Source: Mesotaenium endlicherianum (lineage: Eukaryota > Streptophyta > Zygnematophyceae > Zygnematales > Mesotaeniaceae). From it: DNA of 64,000 bases. The DNA lies in contig WELA01005138.1 of assembly GCA_009602735.1 (NCBI GenBank), positions 18,924 to 82,923 of the forward strand, in the 5' to 3' direction. The position numbers and the translations under genes were made by a program. How positions within the stretch are numbered: the stretch's first letter is position 1; each line of letters opens with the position of its first letter. Shown here in pieces: positions 1-25,410 of this stretch. The notes beneath the pieces are model-generated. The model was not told the origin of the DNA. It saw only the letters and a program-made list of their open reading frames with translations, and did not search any database.

Positions 1-60
<60 letters not shown>
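1..60. repeat. GA microsatellite
   Basis: Nearly pure (GA)n tract at the left edge of the window. Similar GA or CT tracts recur at 36712, 37288, 39447, 39993 and 40568, so this motif is abundant in the genome. Confidence 0.97.
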
Positions 61-63
<3 letters not shown>

Positions 64-278
64 TTCCTCATAACGCACTTTGTGGTGAAACATGGAACTT
101 CGGGAAAGTTATTTTTACCTAACCTTTGTCTGTTTTTGGCAGTATACCAACCTCATATGTACTCTCGTCAAAGTCTCTGCACGGACTTGTTGAGAAATCT
201 AAGCTGGAGAAGTATTCCAATGAATCATCTACAAATAAGCGCTTGACACCATGCAAGGAGGGCCATGCAGGTGTGGCA

Positions 279-13913
<13,635 letters not shown>

Positions 13914-13970
13914 TGTAAATTAGTTTATGATCTGAAGACGACCTTGAAAGGTGTTACACTGGGCGCACAC

Positions 13971-13976
13971 TATATA
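13971..13976 (-). promoter_or_regulatory. TATA box of the LRR-papain-LysM gene
   Basis: TATATA, read on the minus strand, lies 58 bases upstream of the ATG. A start site about 30 bases downstream would leave a leader of only about 30 bases. The ATG has A at -3 and G at +4, a good eukaryotic start context. A MITE begins at 14082, so little unique promoter DNA remains. Confidence 0.55.
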
Positions 13977-14274
13977 ACTCTGCTACGCAATCAAGATTTT
14001 GCGAACGATGCGTTTTCAATTAACTAGTCAGTCATATCCACAAACTTCACGTTTAGAAAATGAGGCAATTGCCTGGAGTTAGGGCCAGTTTACAGTGGCC
14101 AAATCGATGCCGGGTCGATTGATTGGAAAGTACTTCGCTGTACCTTGAAGTACATTTTCAATTTTTAGCGGGATGAAACTGGTGTTTACAGTAGTGTCAA
14201 GGCGCGACGCGATTGATTGAAGTTCGTGAAGAATTTGATTGAACTTTCTGGTTTCAATCAATCGACCTCGCCTT

Positions 14275-15814
14275 TGTCGCGACTACTATCCGTTTGACGG
14301 TGTCGCACGCGCAGCGCAAGCTACGGCCACCCAGGTACGGAAAGTCAATGTTGACTCACCGACCACTTGACTGATTACGTCGCAGCCAGCGGTTATGTCG
14401 GCGTCGAGACCACTGGCAAGGGGTCAATGTCAATGTGCCCCACACCCAGGAATGGGGGAGGTTTTGACAGCATAGACAGTCGCGAGGCTAGAAGCTGGGG
14501 ATAAGTGATGAGCCGCCCAGCAGGTACCAAGTCAGGTACTGTGTGACTGGCAGATTAAGCCAGGTCATGGCCGCAATGCCAAGATAGGTTACGGCCGCCC
14601 GGTTGGGAATCTTGAGCAAGTGGCATTTGCTTGTACACGCCGCTCAGGAGTTCTTAGCCATGAGCCAATTAGGCGTGACTGCCAGTTGAGAAGCTAAGCA
14701 GCCACGCGCGACAGTCACGAGGTGTGCATGCATGCCGAGTGACTACGAGTTTGAGTTGAGCATGGCTAGGCAGAAGCGACATGCAGCTAAACTTTGTGAC
14801 TAAGCACTGGCATTCTCGAGAGAGGATAATGTGTGGTGCCTGTGAGAGGCACGAGCCCTGCCTGAAGCTGCCTCATTCTTGCCCGCATCGTTGTCAAAGG
14901 AAGCTAAAGAAGCAGATGAGCGCAAAGAAGAAGGAGTTCCCAAGGCCATAGAAGAGCCAGGGCGCCACGCTTCTGCCGACGCTGGAAGATTTCGCCCTAA
15001 AGTGTATCATAGAAAGGTTAGATCTCAGGAGTTCTCAAGAGAGGATCTCACTGGTAGTAAGTAGAGAGCTGCAGAATAGAATCTGTTAGGAGATTAGCAC
15101 AGATTTGGGTCAAACGCCACCAGCGTGCGAAGGTCACTAAAAATGGTGAGTGCTGTGTTAGTTTCCAAGTTCTCAGAAATCTCCATTGTCGAATTGCTGA
15201 TAGCAAGAGCAGTATTAACAAGCAAACGCTCTCAGCGAAGAACTGAGTGAGCCCAGCCAAGCAGTGAAGAGCTGTTAAGGCGCGGTATTGAGCGAAGAAC
15301 TCAGACCAGGCCAGCATAAATGTGCAGTTCAGAGTTTTGTAAGCTGTGACTTGTGAAAGTTAAGCGAAAGCCTTGAAGGGCGATTTTCTCTGAATTTGAC
15401 ATTGTCTGTTGAGCTGCTTAGACGTGATTTTTGCAAACTACCAACTTGTTCATTCTGTAAACCCTCAACTTGGACGAAAGCCTGGGTAGAAGTAAGACGC
15501 TTCTGTCCTATGTAAGAGGAATTAAGGCAAGGCAAGTATTTTTAAAATTTTCTGCTAAGTCTTAACATAAGCAGATGATGAGAGCTGGGTGAAGGAGAAC
15601 GATGCCCTGAGTGTTGGTCATGGTTGCATGGTGCAAGTTCAGGAGCCCAGGGATGGGTTAACCCTGGTAAGGCTTGTCACCGACACACGTGCGAAGATCG
15701 ATCGACCATGTTTGCCCACACGTGAGGAGGGCCACCGACACATTGACCAGGTCGAAGGCACACGTGCCGGAAGGCTACGCACGTGTCGAGGGACCGACAC
15801 TGTTAGGCACGACA
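14275..15814 (+). mobile_element. Solo A-B terminal repeat of the methyltransferase retroelement family
   Basis: A fossil repeat unit, TG...CA ended, with a 4-bp target duplication CCTT (14271-14274 and 15815-15818), inserted in the MITE. Its first part (14275 to about 15510) matches the inverted 25411-26666 segment (repeat A). Its last part (about 15515-15814) matches the inverted 16749-17085 segment (repeat B). It has no coding interior, as expected from recombination between the A repeats of a full element. It looks older than the chromovirus at 43706-50310. Confidence 0.75.
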
Positions 15815-15817
15815 CCT

Positions 15818-15845
15818 TTTCAATTCTGCTCTCGAGCAGAATTGA
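15818..15845. repeat. Short palindrome at the insertion edge
   Basis: Two 13-base arms (TTCAATTCTGCTC and its complement) around a 2-base centre, directly beside the target duplication of the solo A-B unit, inside the MITE. Confidence 0.8.
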
Positions 15846-16350
15846 AATTCTGGAATGTGTTCGACCTCTCGAATGACCCCTCCTCGACGACCACTCGATC
15901 GATAAGGACTGTCGGTATTGGGTAGGGGAATCAAATAAGGATGTACCCGTGGAGTACTTTTTTCTTTTTGCTAACGATTTCGGGACGACAAGGAGTAGAG
16001 AAAAAAATATTCGCGTCCACCAAGTTTCTACACAACACTTGTCTCTGAACGTATCGCGCACAGATTTGTCTAATTTTAAGAGCAAGATGAACGATGCACG
16101 ATGTTAAAATATGCTTTGTGAGGTCTGACCGAGCCCGGAAATGACGCGGAGACGAAACGCGACATTATGTGGAAGGGTTTGTACCATTTCCCTCAATCAA
16201 TTTTGTGCCTGTGCACTGCGAACGCTTTTTTGTTTAGCTGTTTGAAACTTGGTCGTCTATTTTGTCTTCGTTGCTTCGATCTCGTAATTTTCAATTCCGC
16301 TATTTGCGTTGATCAATCGAGTGCCTGTGGCCACTGTAAACTGGCCCTTA

Positions 16351-16689
16351 CTCGCTGCGAGCAACTTCTAACCACATCCTACGATTTCTAATTGTCAACG
16401 CATGCTCCCAGATCCGGGCCAAATTCTTCTTCGAAATCCGCTTAGAGTGTGATTTTCAGCGATTTCGAGACTTCTGCTTTTTTAGGCAAAGTCAATTCCG
16501 TCAAACCGCGTATCTTCAGCCTTTTCCTCCCACTATGACGATTCAACAATTCTCGACCCGGCGATTCCGGTCGCGCGCCTCGGTCAATATGACAATTCTC
16601 GCCGATCCTTGCAACCGGAGGACGCCCGGGGCGATCGTGACAGAACTGCGTGGACGGATTTCGGGCGAAAAAGCCCACAGATGGACATT
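16351..16689. other. Intergenic stretch, nothing recognised
   Basis: About 340 bases between the MITE and the long-TIR element. I see no coding signal, RNA gene or repeat that I can name. Confidence 0.5.
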
Positions 16690-16748
16690 GGGAAAATTAC
16701 ACATTTACCATCGATTTGCGTCGCTACTCCAGATTTACCATCGATTGG

Positions 16749-17108
16749 TGTCGTGCCTAACAGCGTCGGACCCCTGGCACGTGCGTGGCTTCTCAGCAAG
16801 TGTGCCTTCAACCTGGTCGACGTGTCGGCGGTCCTTCTCGCGTGCGGAGATTCCCCGGTCGTTTGGTCGGAGCGTTGCTGTACGTGGGGAATCGACCGGG
16901 TTGATCGACCTTTGCACGTGTGTCGGTGGCAGACTAGCTGGAGGTTGACCCGTTCCTGGTCTTCTTGCACTTGCATCATGGGGTGGGGCATCCCACACTC
17001 AGTGCTTCCCATGCTCAACCAATTCCTCATTCCACACTACCAACACTTAGTAGAAATTTTTAAAAAAGTTAGCTTATCCTCAGTTTCCCTTCCATCCCTC
17101 CCTTTCAG
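16749..17108 (-). repeat. Purine tract and terminal repeat B of element 1
   Basis: On the minus strand a purine-rich tract (GGGAGGGATGGAAGGGAAA, about 17087-17108) is followed by repeat B (about 17085 to 16749), which ends in GACA at the target duplication. B matches 15515-15814 in inverted orientation. Confidence 0.65.
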
Positions 17109-17140
17109 CTGAGGCATCCCTGCCTTGCCGCTGAAAGCTT

Positions 17141-17548
17141 CTATCTCCTAGCTCTGCGGCTGGAAGTTTTAGGGAGGCAGTCAGGACATTCCCACCGTCC
17201 TGCCATAATCTCTTCTTCACCAATGCAAAAGGTGTGCCAACGGGCACTACACTTATCGCAAGTTACCATTGCTTCTTGATCATCCAGCACTTTGCAGCTA
17301 GCACAAGGCATGGCTGGCACCAATTCCTCCGGCACAACCTTAACCGTAGGATTGATATTTGGCAAATGGCACAGCGAGCAATTCTGCACGTGATCTCTCA
17401 TGGTCTTACCATCAGAACCTTCCAGTTCCAACACACCATTGTCGAACGCATGTTTCACGCGTAAGATCACTGCACCTGAACTGGTGTCAATGGTGGTCTT
17501 GGTCTGGCGCTTGCGGTAGACGAAGTCTCCTTCCTGGATCTGCGTCAT
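17141..17548 (-). pseudogene. PHD finger at the pol end of element 1
   Basis: After an integrase C-terminal-like strand region (EGDFVYRKRQ...AVILRV), CASCKVLDDQEAMVTCDKC is followed by WHTFC and WECPDC. That is the Cys4-His-Cys3 pattern of a PHD finger, with the conserved W before the last Cys pair. Such fingers usually read histone H3 tails. Chromoviruses normally carry a chromodomain here instead. Confidence 0.75.
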
Positions 17549-17999
17549 TTGCAGGCGGTAGCTCCCATCTCGCGTCCTGGCGTAACGCTGCGTGTCTCTT
17601 TTTTGCGAGATCGCACCTCCACCGATAGCCTAGGCCCATGGTTGGCAGAGGTTGCAAGTGTGAATGTCGCAGTGTAAAACCGGCCTTGACGCGATCACAG
17701 CTTTGGCAGGCCTTGATCGCATCCTCACACTATTGCTTTATGCCCCTCCACCAGTAAGACAGCTTAGAAGACTGTACGTCTTCTTGACACCATTGTGTCC
17801 AGTATTCTCGTGCATTTCCGCACTAGAGCTCGCCTTTTGGTGGGTTCTGGCACCAACTTCTCCTCACCAATTTCTTCAATCTTGAAAAGGTTATTACGTT
17901 TCCAGCAGAACCTTTTAGCTCGATGGCTCACCTGGTCCTTCTCTTTCACAGATAATCCCTCCATGTGGACTCCTGTCTTCAGCCAGTGCATAGGGGCTT

Positions 18000-19550
18000 G
18001 ATCTTTCTAGATCTCCAAATTGAACAGGGGTAGAGGCTCAGCTTCACCTGACGCTACCATTCTAGCCATTTCGGCCAGGCAAGTTGCCAACTCTCCTGGG
18101 CTGCTCGGATTCTCATCTTCTTGAGCTCCTGTTCTGTCGTCTGAGGCTGAGTCCGGATTCTTGCTGAGTCCATCGGCGGCGTTGTTGAGCACACCTGCTC
18201 GATGCACCACCGTCATCTGGTCTTCCTGGAGCTTGAGAGCCCTGCGAGCCAATTTACCAGTGAGGTCTCCATTCTTCATCAGCCAGAGTAACGGCGAGTG
18301 ATCTCTAATCAGCGTGAAGGGTCTTCCTCATAGATACTCTCTGAAATGTGCGACAGCCCAGACTACTGCCAACAGCTCTCCTTCGTAGGACAAGTAGTTG
18401 CTCTCTGCTCGGTTGTTACAGCGCGAGGCATAGGCAATGACGTACTCCTCTCTAGGACTTGCGGCCTAAGTGAGTAGTGTGCCAATTCCCACACGACTCC
18501 AGTCAGTGTGTAGATTGACCAGCTTAGAGTAGTCAGGCGTTTGCAAGACTGGGGCCGTTATCAGCCGCTCCTTGAGCTGGTTCATGGCCTTCTCCTGGGC
18601 TTCCGTCCACACAAAAGGTACATCCTTTTTCAGGATTTATGTCAAGGGTTTAGCAATTTTGCTATAATCCTTCACAAATTTATGATAGTATCCGCTCAGC
18701 CCTAACAGAGCTGTCAGCTTAGACACATTTGCAGGTGCAGTCATCTTGTAAATGGCCTCAATCTTTACAGCCTGAGGGGACATAGCATTGTTCCCAATCT
18801 CATGTCCTAAGTAAGGCACATGTGCCTCAAAGAATCTGCACTTTCCAGGATGCAACGTCATCTGGAATTTCTCCAGGCGCTGGAACACTTGTTCCAAGTG
18901 CTCGAGGTGCTCCTCTATGGACTTGCTAAACACCACTACGTCATCAATGTATGGTTTTGCAAAATCCAGCCCCTTCAGCACTTTATCCATAGTCCTCTGA
19001 AAGATGGCTGGGGCATTTTTTCAGCCCAAACGGCATTACCGTCCATTGCCAAAGTTCCCTTTGGGCCCAAAAAGCGGTCTTACCTTGACCTTATGTTTTC
19101 ACAGAGATCTGGTTGAAGCCTTGGCGTTGATCGATGGTGTTAAATACCTTTCGGTGGTGGCAATTGCAAAGATCCACTCTGGTGTAGGCATCACATAGTT
19201 GTCTGGCTCCATGTGGAGATTCAGTCGCCTGTAGTCTCCACACATACGAGTGGCTGTATAATTGCTAGCCTCGTCCTTCGTCGCAACTACTACTGTGGGA
19301 GCTCCATGTATTGAGGTTGATTTCTCAATCATGCCGAGCTTGTGCAGCTCCTGGCAAGTTTTCTCCACACAGTCCCATTCGGTCTGACTAAGCTTATGCG
19401 GCCCAAGTCTGACTGGGTTATCAATAGTTAGTGTGATCTCACACACACTGGCAGTGGTTCTACCAATCTCCTCCTTGGTGAAAGCAAACACCTTGCGGTG
19501 CTTCTTCAGCAGCCTTTCTACTTGTGCTCTCTGTTGGGCTGAGACCATTT
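18000..19550 (-). pseudogene. Reverse transcriptase and RNase H of element 1
   Basis: Ty3-type RT shown by MCGDYRRLNLHM, then PYIDDVVVFSKS (the YxDD site) and the SGYYHKFVKDYSKIAKPLT tail, followed by RNase H segments toward 18000. Broken. Confidence 0.75.
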
Positions 19551-19939
19551 TTCCAATGGTGAAAACCTCAGTTTCCGGCTGCTTTTCCCCAACACAGGCA
19601 TCCAGTACTTGCTACTCTTTGGGTTCAGATGGGGGCTTTTTTCCCTCATCCTGACCTTCAAGCTTTTCTGCCTGATTGTTAGGCGGTGGAGTGGCAGGCT
19701 TTGCAGCTTGCTCCTCCGCTGACTTAAGCTCGGCGGCCTGCTTCTTAGGCGTTTTACCTTTTCCGATAGATTGTCGCCTCTCCTGTTTGAGTGGAGTATG
19801 TCTGACGCCTCCGGATGGGCTGCCTCAAGAACCTTTCATCATCTGCTGTAGTCCAGCTGGTCTCCGTTCCTCCCTCTTCACGTAGTGGGGACGGGTTTAG
19901 CAAAGGCCACCCTGCTGGATCTGCTCTAGGGTCAATTGG

Positions 19940-21900
19940 TTAACCCCGCTTGCGCTCAATGGTAGCAATGCGCGCAATGGTTGTGCCAAACTCCTCCCTG
20001 GCTGGTGGCGTGACCGTCCATCCTTTTGTCAAAGTGTGCGGTCTTTGAGCCGCAGCTAGTTGTGCGTATACAGCATTCTCTGCTGTCAAGCGACTTATGG
20101 TACTTCTCAGCTCTACCAGTTCCCTCTCAAAAATTGCAGGTGTCCTAGGAGCTGAACAATCCTTCTCCCACGTTCCAGTGGATAAAGGGCGCACCATGGG
20201 AATGTGAATTCCCAATGCCATCGCTTTGCGAATCAAGCCATTCTCTCCCTCTCTCTGCAAAATCTCCAGGATAGGTTGCGGAGGAGGAGCCATGGTTTCT
20301 TGCGGAACCCCTTCTCTCTGAGCTGCTCCCCTATACTTGAGATAACGCATCAGCATCCGCCTGAAAGGTGCATTCCCTTCTCGGGCCACCTTTCTTGGTC
20401 TGCTTGGCGACCGTGAGGATTACCTTGTGTTGGTTCCACCTTAGCGATACAGGCAGCCACTTCCTGCGGCTGTTGTAGCTGATGTGGGGTAGCTACTGGT
20501 GCTGGCGGTTGGAGTGCTAGATGTAGGCGACCTCAGATCGTTGTATAGATTTGCCGGGCTGGGCCCCTCCATTATCAAGAGGTCGGCCACCCAGTCATCC
20601 ATCTTGAGCTCTTGTAGCTCCAACGCGTCCAGCTCTTGGATAGGGAAACTTGGAATTTCTTCCCGAATTTCCTCTTCATTGGTGACTAACGGCAGGTCAA
20701 ACTCTGGACGGTCTGGCATCTCTGCCTCATCTTCAACTGACTTCTCCATTCCAGGTGGTGGTGGCTATCCATCATTATCTGTGTTGAGCTTCGCCAGGGT
20801 GACAATGGCTGATTGCAGAGTGCTTGCCGCCTTAGCCACTTCCTCTTCCTTGTGCCGTCAAGCGTTTGCTTCCGGCAGCTGCTCCATGATCTGCCTTGTA
20901 ATGGATTCAGGTGTCTGACTGGCTGAACCCTGCTGTTGCCCCTTAGCCTGCAGCTCTAGGCTCATCAAAGAAGGTGTTGTGGGCAATTGCTTGCCCGACT
21001 TCTCCTTGCGTTCTTCGAATATCACTTCGAGGCATATGGTCTTTGCAGTCCCTCCAAAATATCCTGAATTCTGGCTACTCTCCTCAGCCCATTCACCAAT
21101 ATTGCACTGGCGTTCTCCGAGGTATGCTCTGTAGGTATCATAGGACTCTTCAGGTGTCCTATTCAAGTACTCTTCAGACACCCATCTTGGCCCTTCACCA
21201 ATGCTGCGCTGGCGCTCTTGCACTGATGCTTTGTTTAGATAGTATTCAAAGTCTTCAAGCGTTGGCTCAGGGGTTTTCTTCTCAGACTCCTCTGACATGT
21301 TTTGTAACGGCGCTTGCTCTGGTGAAGACAATAGACACTTTTGGTTAGCTTCCCAGCTACTTGAGCTTTCCTGCCAGTAGTCTCCGCGCCCAGCTACTCT
21401 TGGGCTGAGGTGGGTATCATACCTTGATCTGGCATCTTCTGGAGTCTCCTCACGCCTTGATGTCGCGGCTCCGGAAGGTGGTCTTCCAAATATCTGGCTG
21501 TGAGTGGCGTTTCTCACAGATGGCGGGGTGTCCTGCGTACCGTCTTCTGCGCTTGGCAGCGGCGTCGTCTACTTAGACATCTGGTCCCCCATGGGTGTAT
21601 TCTCTCTTTCTAGAGGTGCTTGTAATTCAGCGATCCAGTTATTGATCCGGTCCAACAGATCCTGGCATCTCATCAGTTCAACTACCCCAGCTTCCCTGAA
21701 TGCTCTGTCTCTAGCAGCTTCCGCTGCGTCTCTTTGCACACCGTATTCTTCTTGTTGCTGATGTGCCGCCTTGATAGCCCTCTGATCAAATGTTGGCACC
21801 ACATGGGCCTCAATTGTCACTGGTCTTGGCCTTGGCATAGGCTTGTCGGTGAAGGTCAACTGCTGCCACGTCATGATTGTCTCCACAAGCCATGTCATAG
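19940..21900 (-). pseudogene. Unassigned linker region of element 1
   Basis: About 2 kb between the methyltransferase and reverse transcriptase. Fragments are rich in Glu, Gln, Pro and Ser and match no domain I know. Element 2 has little here, so this is specific to the family of element 1. Confidence 0.5.
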
Positions 21901-21949
21901 AGTGCTGTCCAATCATGTTGCCGAAAATCTTTGCAGCTTCGTCTGACCC

Positions 21950-22890
21950 TACAGCACCAACTATCTGCCGAGCTATGGTGTTGAGTATTCCAAGGCAGTT
22001 TCCCTTCTCCACCGCAGTAGGCTCTCTCCAAACGGCATCTCTTTCATGCATGGCTTTGACCATTCTTGGTCTACCTCCTATGAAGGCTTGGGATCCTGGA
22101 TACGCTGTGAAGGTAGGCTGTACCACCCTTGGCTGACCTGGTTCGTTGATGACGCACTGTGGATAGGAATCCCTCTTGGTCACTGGCCTGGTATGTACCG
22201 CCAGCGCCTCTTTCACTGTCAATGCCGTCGGTGATCGCCGTGTAAGGTCCTCCATCTCTCTCAGGACCTCAATAGACATGCCGTTGATCCAAAATATTCT
22301 GGCCCTAAGGGATAATCCTCCGTGCTTGACGTCGTTGATTAGCACATGATGACCCAAGGTGGAGTCAAAAATCAGCCATGGCTCTCCCGGCTTCATCTGC
22401 TTCTAATCCAATCCTGGATGCACGTTCTCAATCACAAACACTGGTGGGTGATAGTGGTGACGTTCCCGCAGCATGCTGATGATTTTCACCATCCATCCCC
22501 AGTGTTGTGCTCGCGGATCACTGAATCCCCTCCTATTTCCAGCTTGAGAAAAGGGTTGACAAGGGAATCCAGCAAAGATCTAGTCAATCCTATAGCCATA
22601 CAGGTCTTCAGGCTTCACATTAATAATGTTGCCTCCAGCGATGTGCTCCATATTAATGTATGTGGGCACCAACCCCTTAAAGTGATGCATTTGCTGCATC
22701 TGACTCATGACTTCTCTAAATGCTAAAAAAGCGTGGTTATCATTGTCCACATACAAGACTTTGGCCACCTGTATCCCTCGCTGGATCAATGCTGTGGTCC
22801 CAGATCCAAGTCTAACGAACAATTTTACCTCCCTTTTTACAAAAAGGATCTCCCATCCTGATAATGCCTTGCAGCAGCAACTCAACTCCA
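21950..22890 (-). pseudogene. C5-cytosine methyltransferase-like domain of element 1
   Basis: Sits between protease and reverse transcriptase. Motifs in order: a GSGTTALIQRG motif I-like glycine segment with YVDND; FAGFPCQPFSQAG, the PCQ motif IV that carries the catalytic Cys; FVIENV, the ENV motif VI; SLRARIFWING, like motif VIII; and a C-terminal REPTAVEKGNCLG resembling motif X. These are diagnostic for DNA C5-methyltransferases. Given as a fossil part; it is broken. Confidence 0.75.
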
Positions 22891-23249
22891 GGTTTCAATT
22901 TGCAGCAGAGGTAACTAGGTAGGGTACTGGCTGCAGCTCTTGCGGGCCGCGGTCCCTGTTACTCACAGTTTCCAGTTGCTCCATAATCCGAGGCTGCCAT
23001 ACCAAGGGTGTTGGCATGTTGATGCTCGTATAGCTTTCCTCTTCGCGCTTCATGATGTTGTCGTAGGATTCTGGGTATCTGTAGTTAACGCAACAGTCTA
23101 GCAGCCAGTAATTTGTTTCTCCTGTGCAAACCATCTTCACAAGAATTTCTCCTGCCGACTGCTGATCTTTTGACTGGTAAGTCACCCTACGCTGATTTGT
23201 TGACTGGTAAGTCACCCTCCGCTTCCGCAGATCAATGACCATACCTAAG

Positions 23250-23545
23250 GGAATCAACGCTTTTGTATTTTGTTCCCAAGAGAACATCATAGTTATCTGC
23301 CTCCGTCACTGTGCACTCCATGAGTAGTGACGCCTCTTCAAGTTTCCCTGAATTTACTATGATTTCCACAGGCTTGCGGGTAATCCCACAAGACTTTGAG
23401 ACTTGCCTTGAGGCAGTTCTCAACTGGAAAGGACTCTCTTTCAAGTCCCTTGCTGTCAATCCTAGAGCTTTCACAGCTCGCTTTCCCAGGATGACTGGCT
23501 GTGCGCCCGTATCCAACAGAATGTTGGGGGATGCCCAGTTGTTAA
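23250..23545 (-). pseudogene. Aspartic protease of element 1
   Basis: Retropepsin-like: the LLDTGAQPVILG motif starts the domain and YDVLLG lies near its end. The same DTGAQPVLLG form occurs in element 2 (near 55440), linking the two families. Confidence 0.7.
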
Positions 23546-23699
23546 ACATTAGTGCACCATCCCTATTCTGCACTCTCACGGTGCAAAAATTGGTAGGAAA
23601 TGAGGCGCTGTTTGCACCCTCCTCAAGTATATCCAGCCAATGTCCGACTTCTTCAACCGTGAACGGGTAAGTGATATGCAAATCAGCGAGAGAAAGTAA

Positions 23700-25382
23700 A
23701 GAAGCATGCTGGATCCGATGTTTCACCAGGGCCTTCAGCTTCTCCAGCAAAAAATTAAAGGTCTTACGCGTCCCAGGCCTGGCTTGTCGCAGCTGTGAGA
23801 TCTCATTTTCATCTAGAGTGATCCGGAAAGTCTGAGGAAGCTTCCCAGCATTCCTTGGCACCAGACGGTTGTGGTCTGCTCGCTCGGCAGCCGTTGTACC
23901 GACAGCCTTTTTAGGCATCAGTTTCTCGCCTTTGCAGATGGTCTTTATTGCAACATCTGCATCATAGTAGACATTAGGCACATTTAGTTTCGCAAATTGA
24001 GCTTTCAACTTAGCGATTTTTGCACTCATAGCGTCGTACTTCTGGTTACCCTTGCGGTTACCAGAGCCACCCATTTCTTTCTTTTTCTTCTTGTCTGCCT
24101 CTTTTGTGGCAGCATTTGCCCATGGCGGCTTTAGATTTGGGTTCTTAGACCAGCACTCATCTTCTGAGTGTCCCTTCTTGCTGCAATGGGCGCATATCTG
24201 CGCCTTGCTAGCAGATAGTTGCTTAGCATCCGGGTACAAACAATCTCTCTTTTGATGTCGTGATTTCTCGCAATTCCAACAGCCCTCTGCTATTTCTGCA
24301 GTGACAAAATGCACATAACGGTGCACCTTAAGACTGCGATCCTCTGGGAATCGTGCTTCAAGCAACTTAAAGAAACAATGCAGGCAATGCTCGGAGTCTA
24401 GCTGGTCATCCCCAGCCTTCATATCCTTACAACAACTAGCCAAGGCTTGCGCATGGTTTGCCTCTCACGTGGCGCAATTGCCTTGCTGACCATTAAAAGG
24501 TGCAAGTTTGCGCGTTACTCGTTCCTGAGCATTAGCAATTTTTTCAGACAGTTTTGCACACACCTTTTGCAACTCTGCGACAGAGCCGGCATCATCATTT
24601 CGAGTAGCAGCCCTTTGCTGGCCCTCAGTGAGTTGCCTCATGGCCTCTGTTAGTGCAGCTATGTCTATGCTCTCAGTAGGTGCAATTGGCATCGCTCTTT
24701 CTGAAGATAATGCAGACATTTGAGCTTTCGCAGCCTCTTTCTAGATTTTCACATCCCTCGCCCTTTTTTGCTCTTCAAATGCGTATTCCTGAATGAGATC
24801 CTCATCCTTCCGGAATTGGCAATATAGCAACAGGGCATCCTTATCCAAGTACTGAACCAAGCCTATAAATGCGACAGATTGCGTATAAGAAGAATCCTTT
24901 CAAATCTTCTTAAAGAATTCTGCCCAATAGATTTTATCAAACTCTTCGAAAGTGAGACCGTTTTCACTGGTTCGTCCGCTAAAACACTTTGCAGACAGCT
25001 TGAACTTAGGATTTTCAACCTGATCATCACCGGCCATTTTGAACGGTGACCAAGACTCACTGACTTTACCCTACACGTCTTGCTCTCTGCCCGGATCAAG
25101 TGCAAAGGCTCGTGTGTTATCCGGGTTCTCATCGCTTGCGGAGAAATAACGAGACTCGTCTCTCGACGGTTGCTCACTCCACCGGTTGTCAGTATGCTCA
25201 GACGTCTCACTTCCTCGTGGACTCTGGCTAGGGTCAGAACCTTCTGCAGGCTCCACAGGGTCGTAGAGTCTTCCACTTCCCAACCGCATATACGGTTGAA
25301 TTTCTCCGGGTCCCCTTCCAGGTTGAACACCGGCAGCCTTCACAGGCCTCAATCCCCAACTGGCTTGGAAATTCTTGTTCAC
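23700..25382 (-). pseudogene. Gag region of element 1
   Basis: Fossil gag. A coiled-coil-like Glu/Lys/Ala-rich part is followed by two CCHC-type zinc knuckles, CWNCEKSRHQKRDC (near 24260) and CAHCSKKGHSEDEC (near 24190), then a basic segment. It lies directly upstream of the protease region on the minus strand. Confidence 0.65.
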
Positions 25383-25410
25383 CTGAACTAATCAACGAGG
25401 TTCTCAGAAG

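Larger units (their letters stand above)
14082..16347. mobile_element. PIF/Harbinger-like MITE, interrupted
   Basis: Terminal inverted repeats GGGCCAGTTTACAGTGGCC and its complement, with 3-bp target duplications TTA at 14079-14081 and 16348-16350. TTA target sites and GGG-starting TIRs are typical of PIF/Harbinger (Tourist-like) elements. Without the retroelement remnant at 14275-15814 it would be about 725 bases. It has no transposase, so it is non-autonomous. It lies about 105 bases upstream of the TATA box of the host gene. A related copy is at 62334-62780. Confidence 0.8.
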
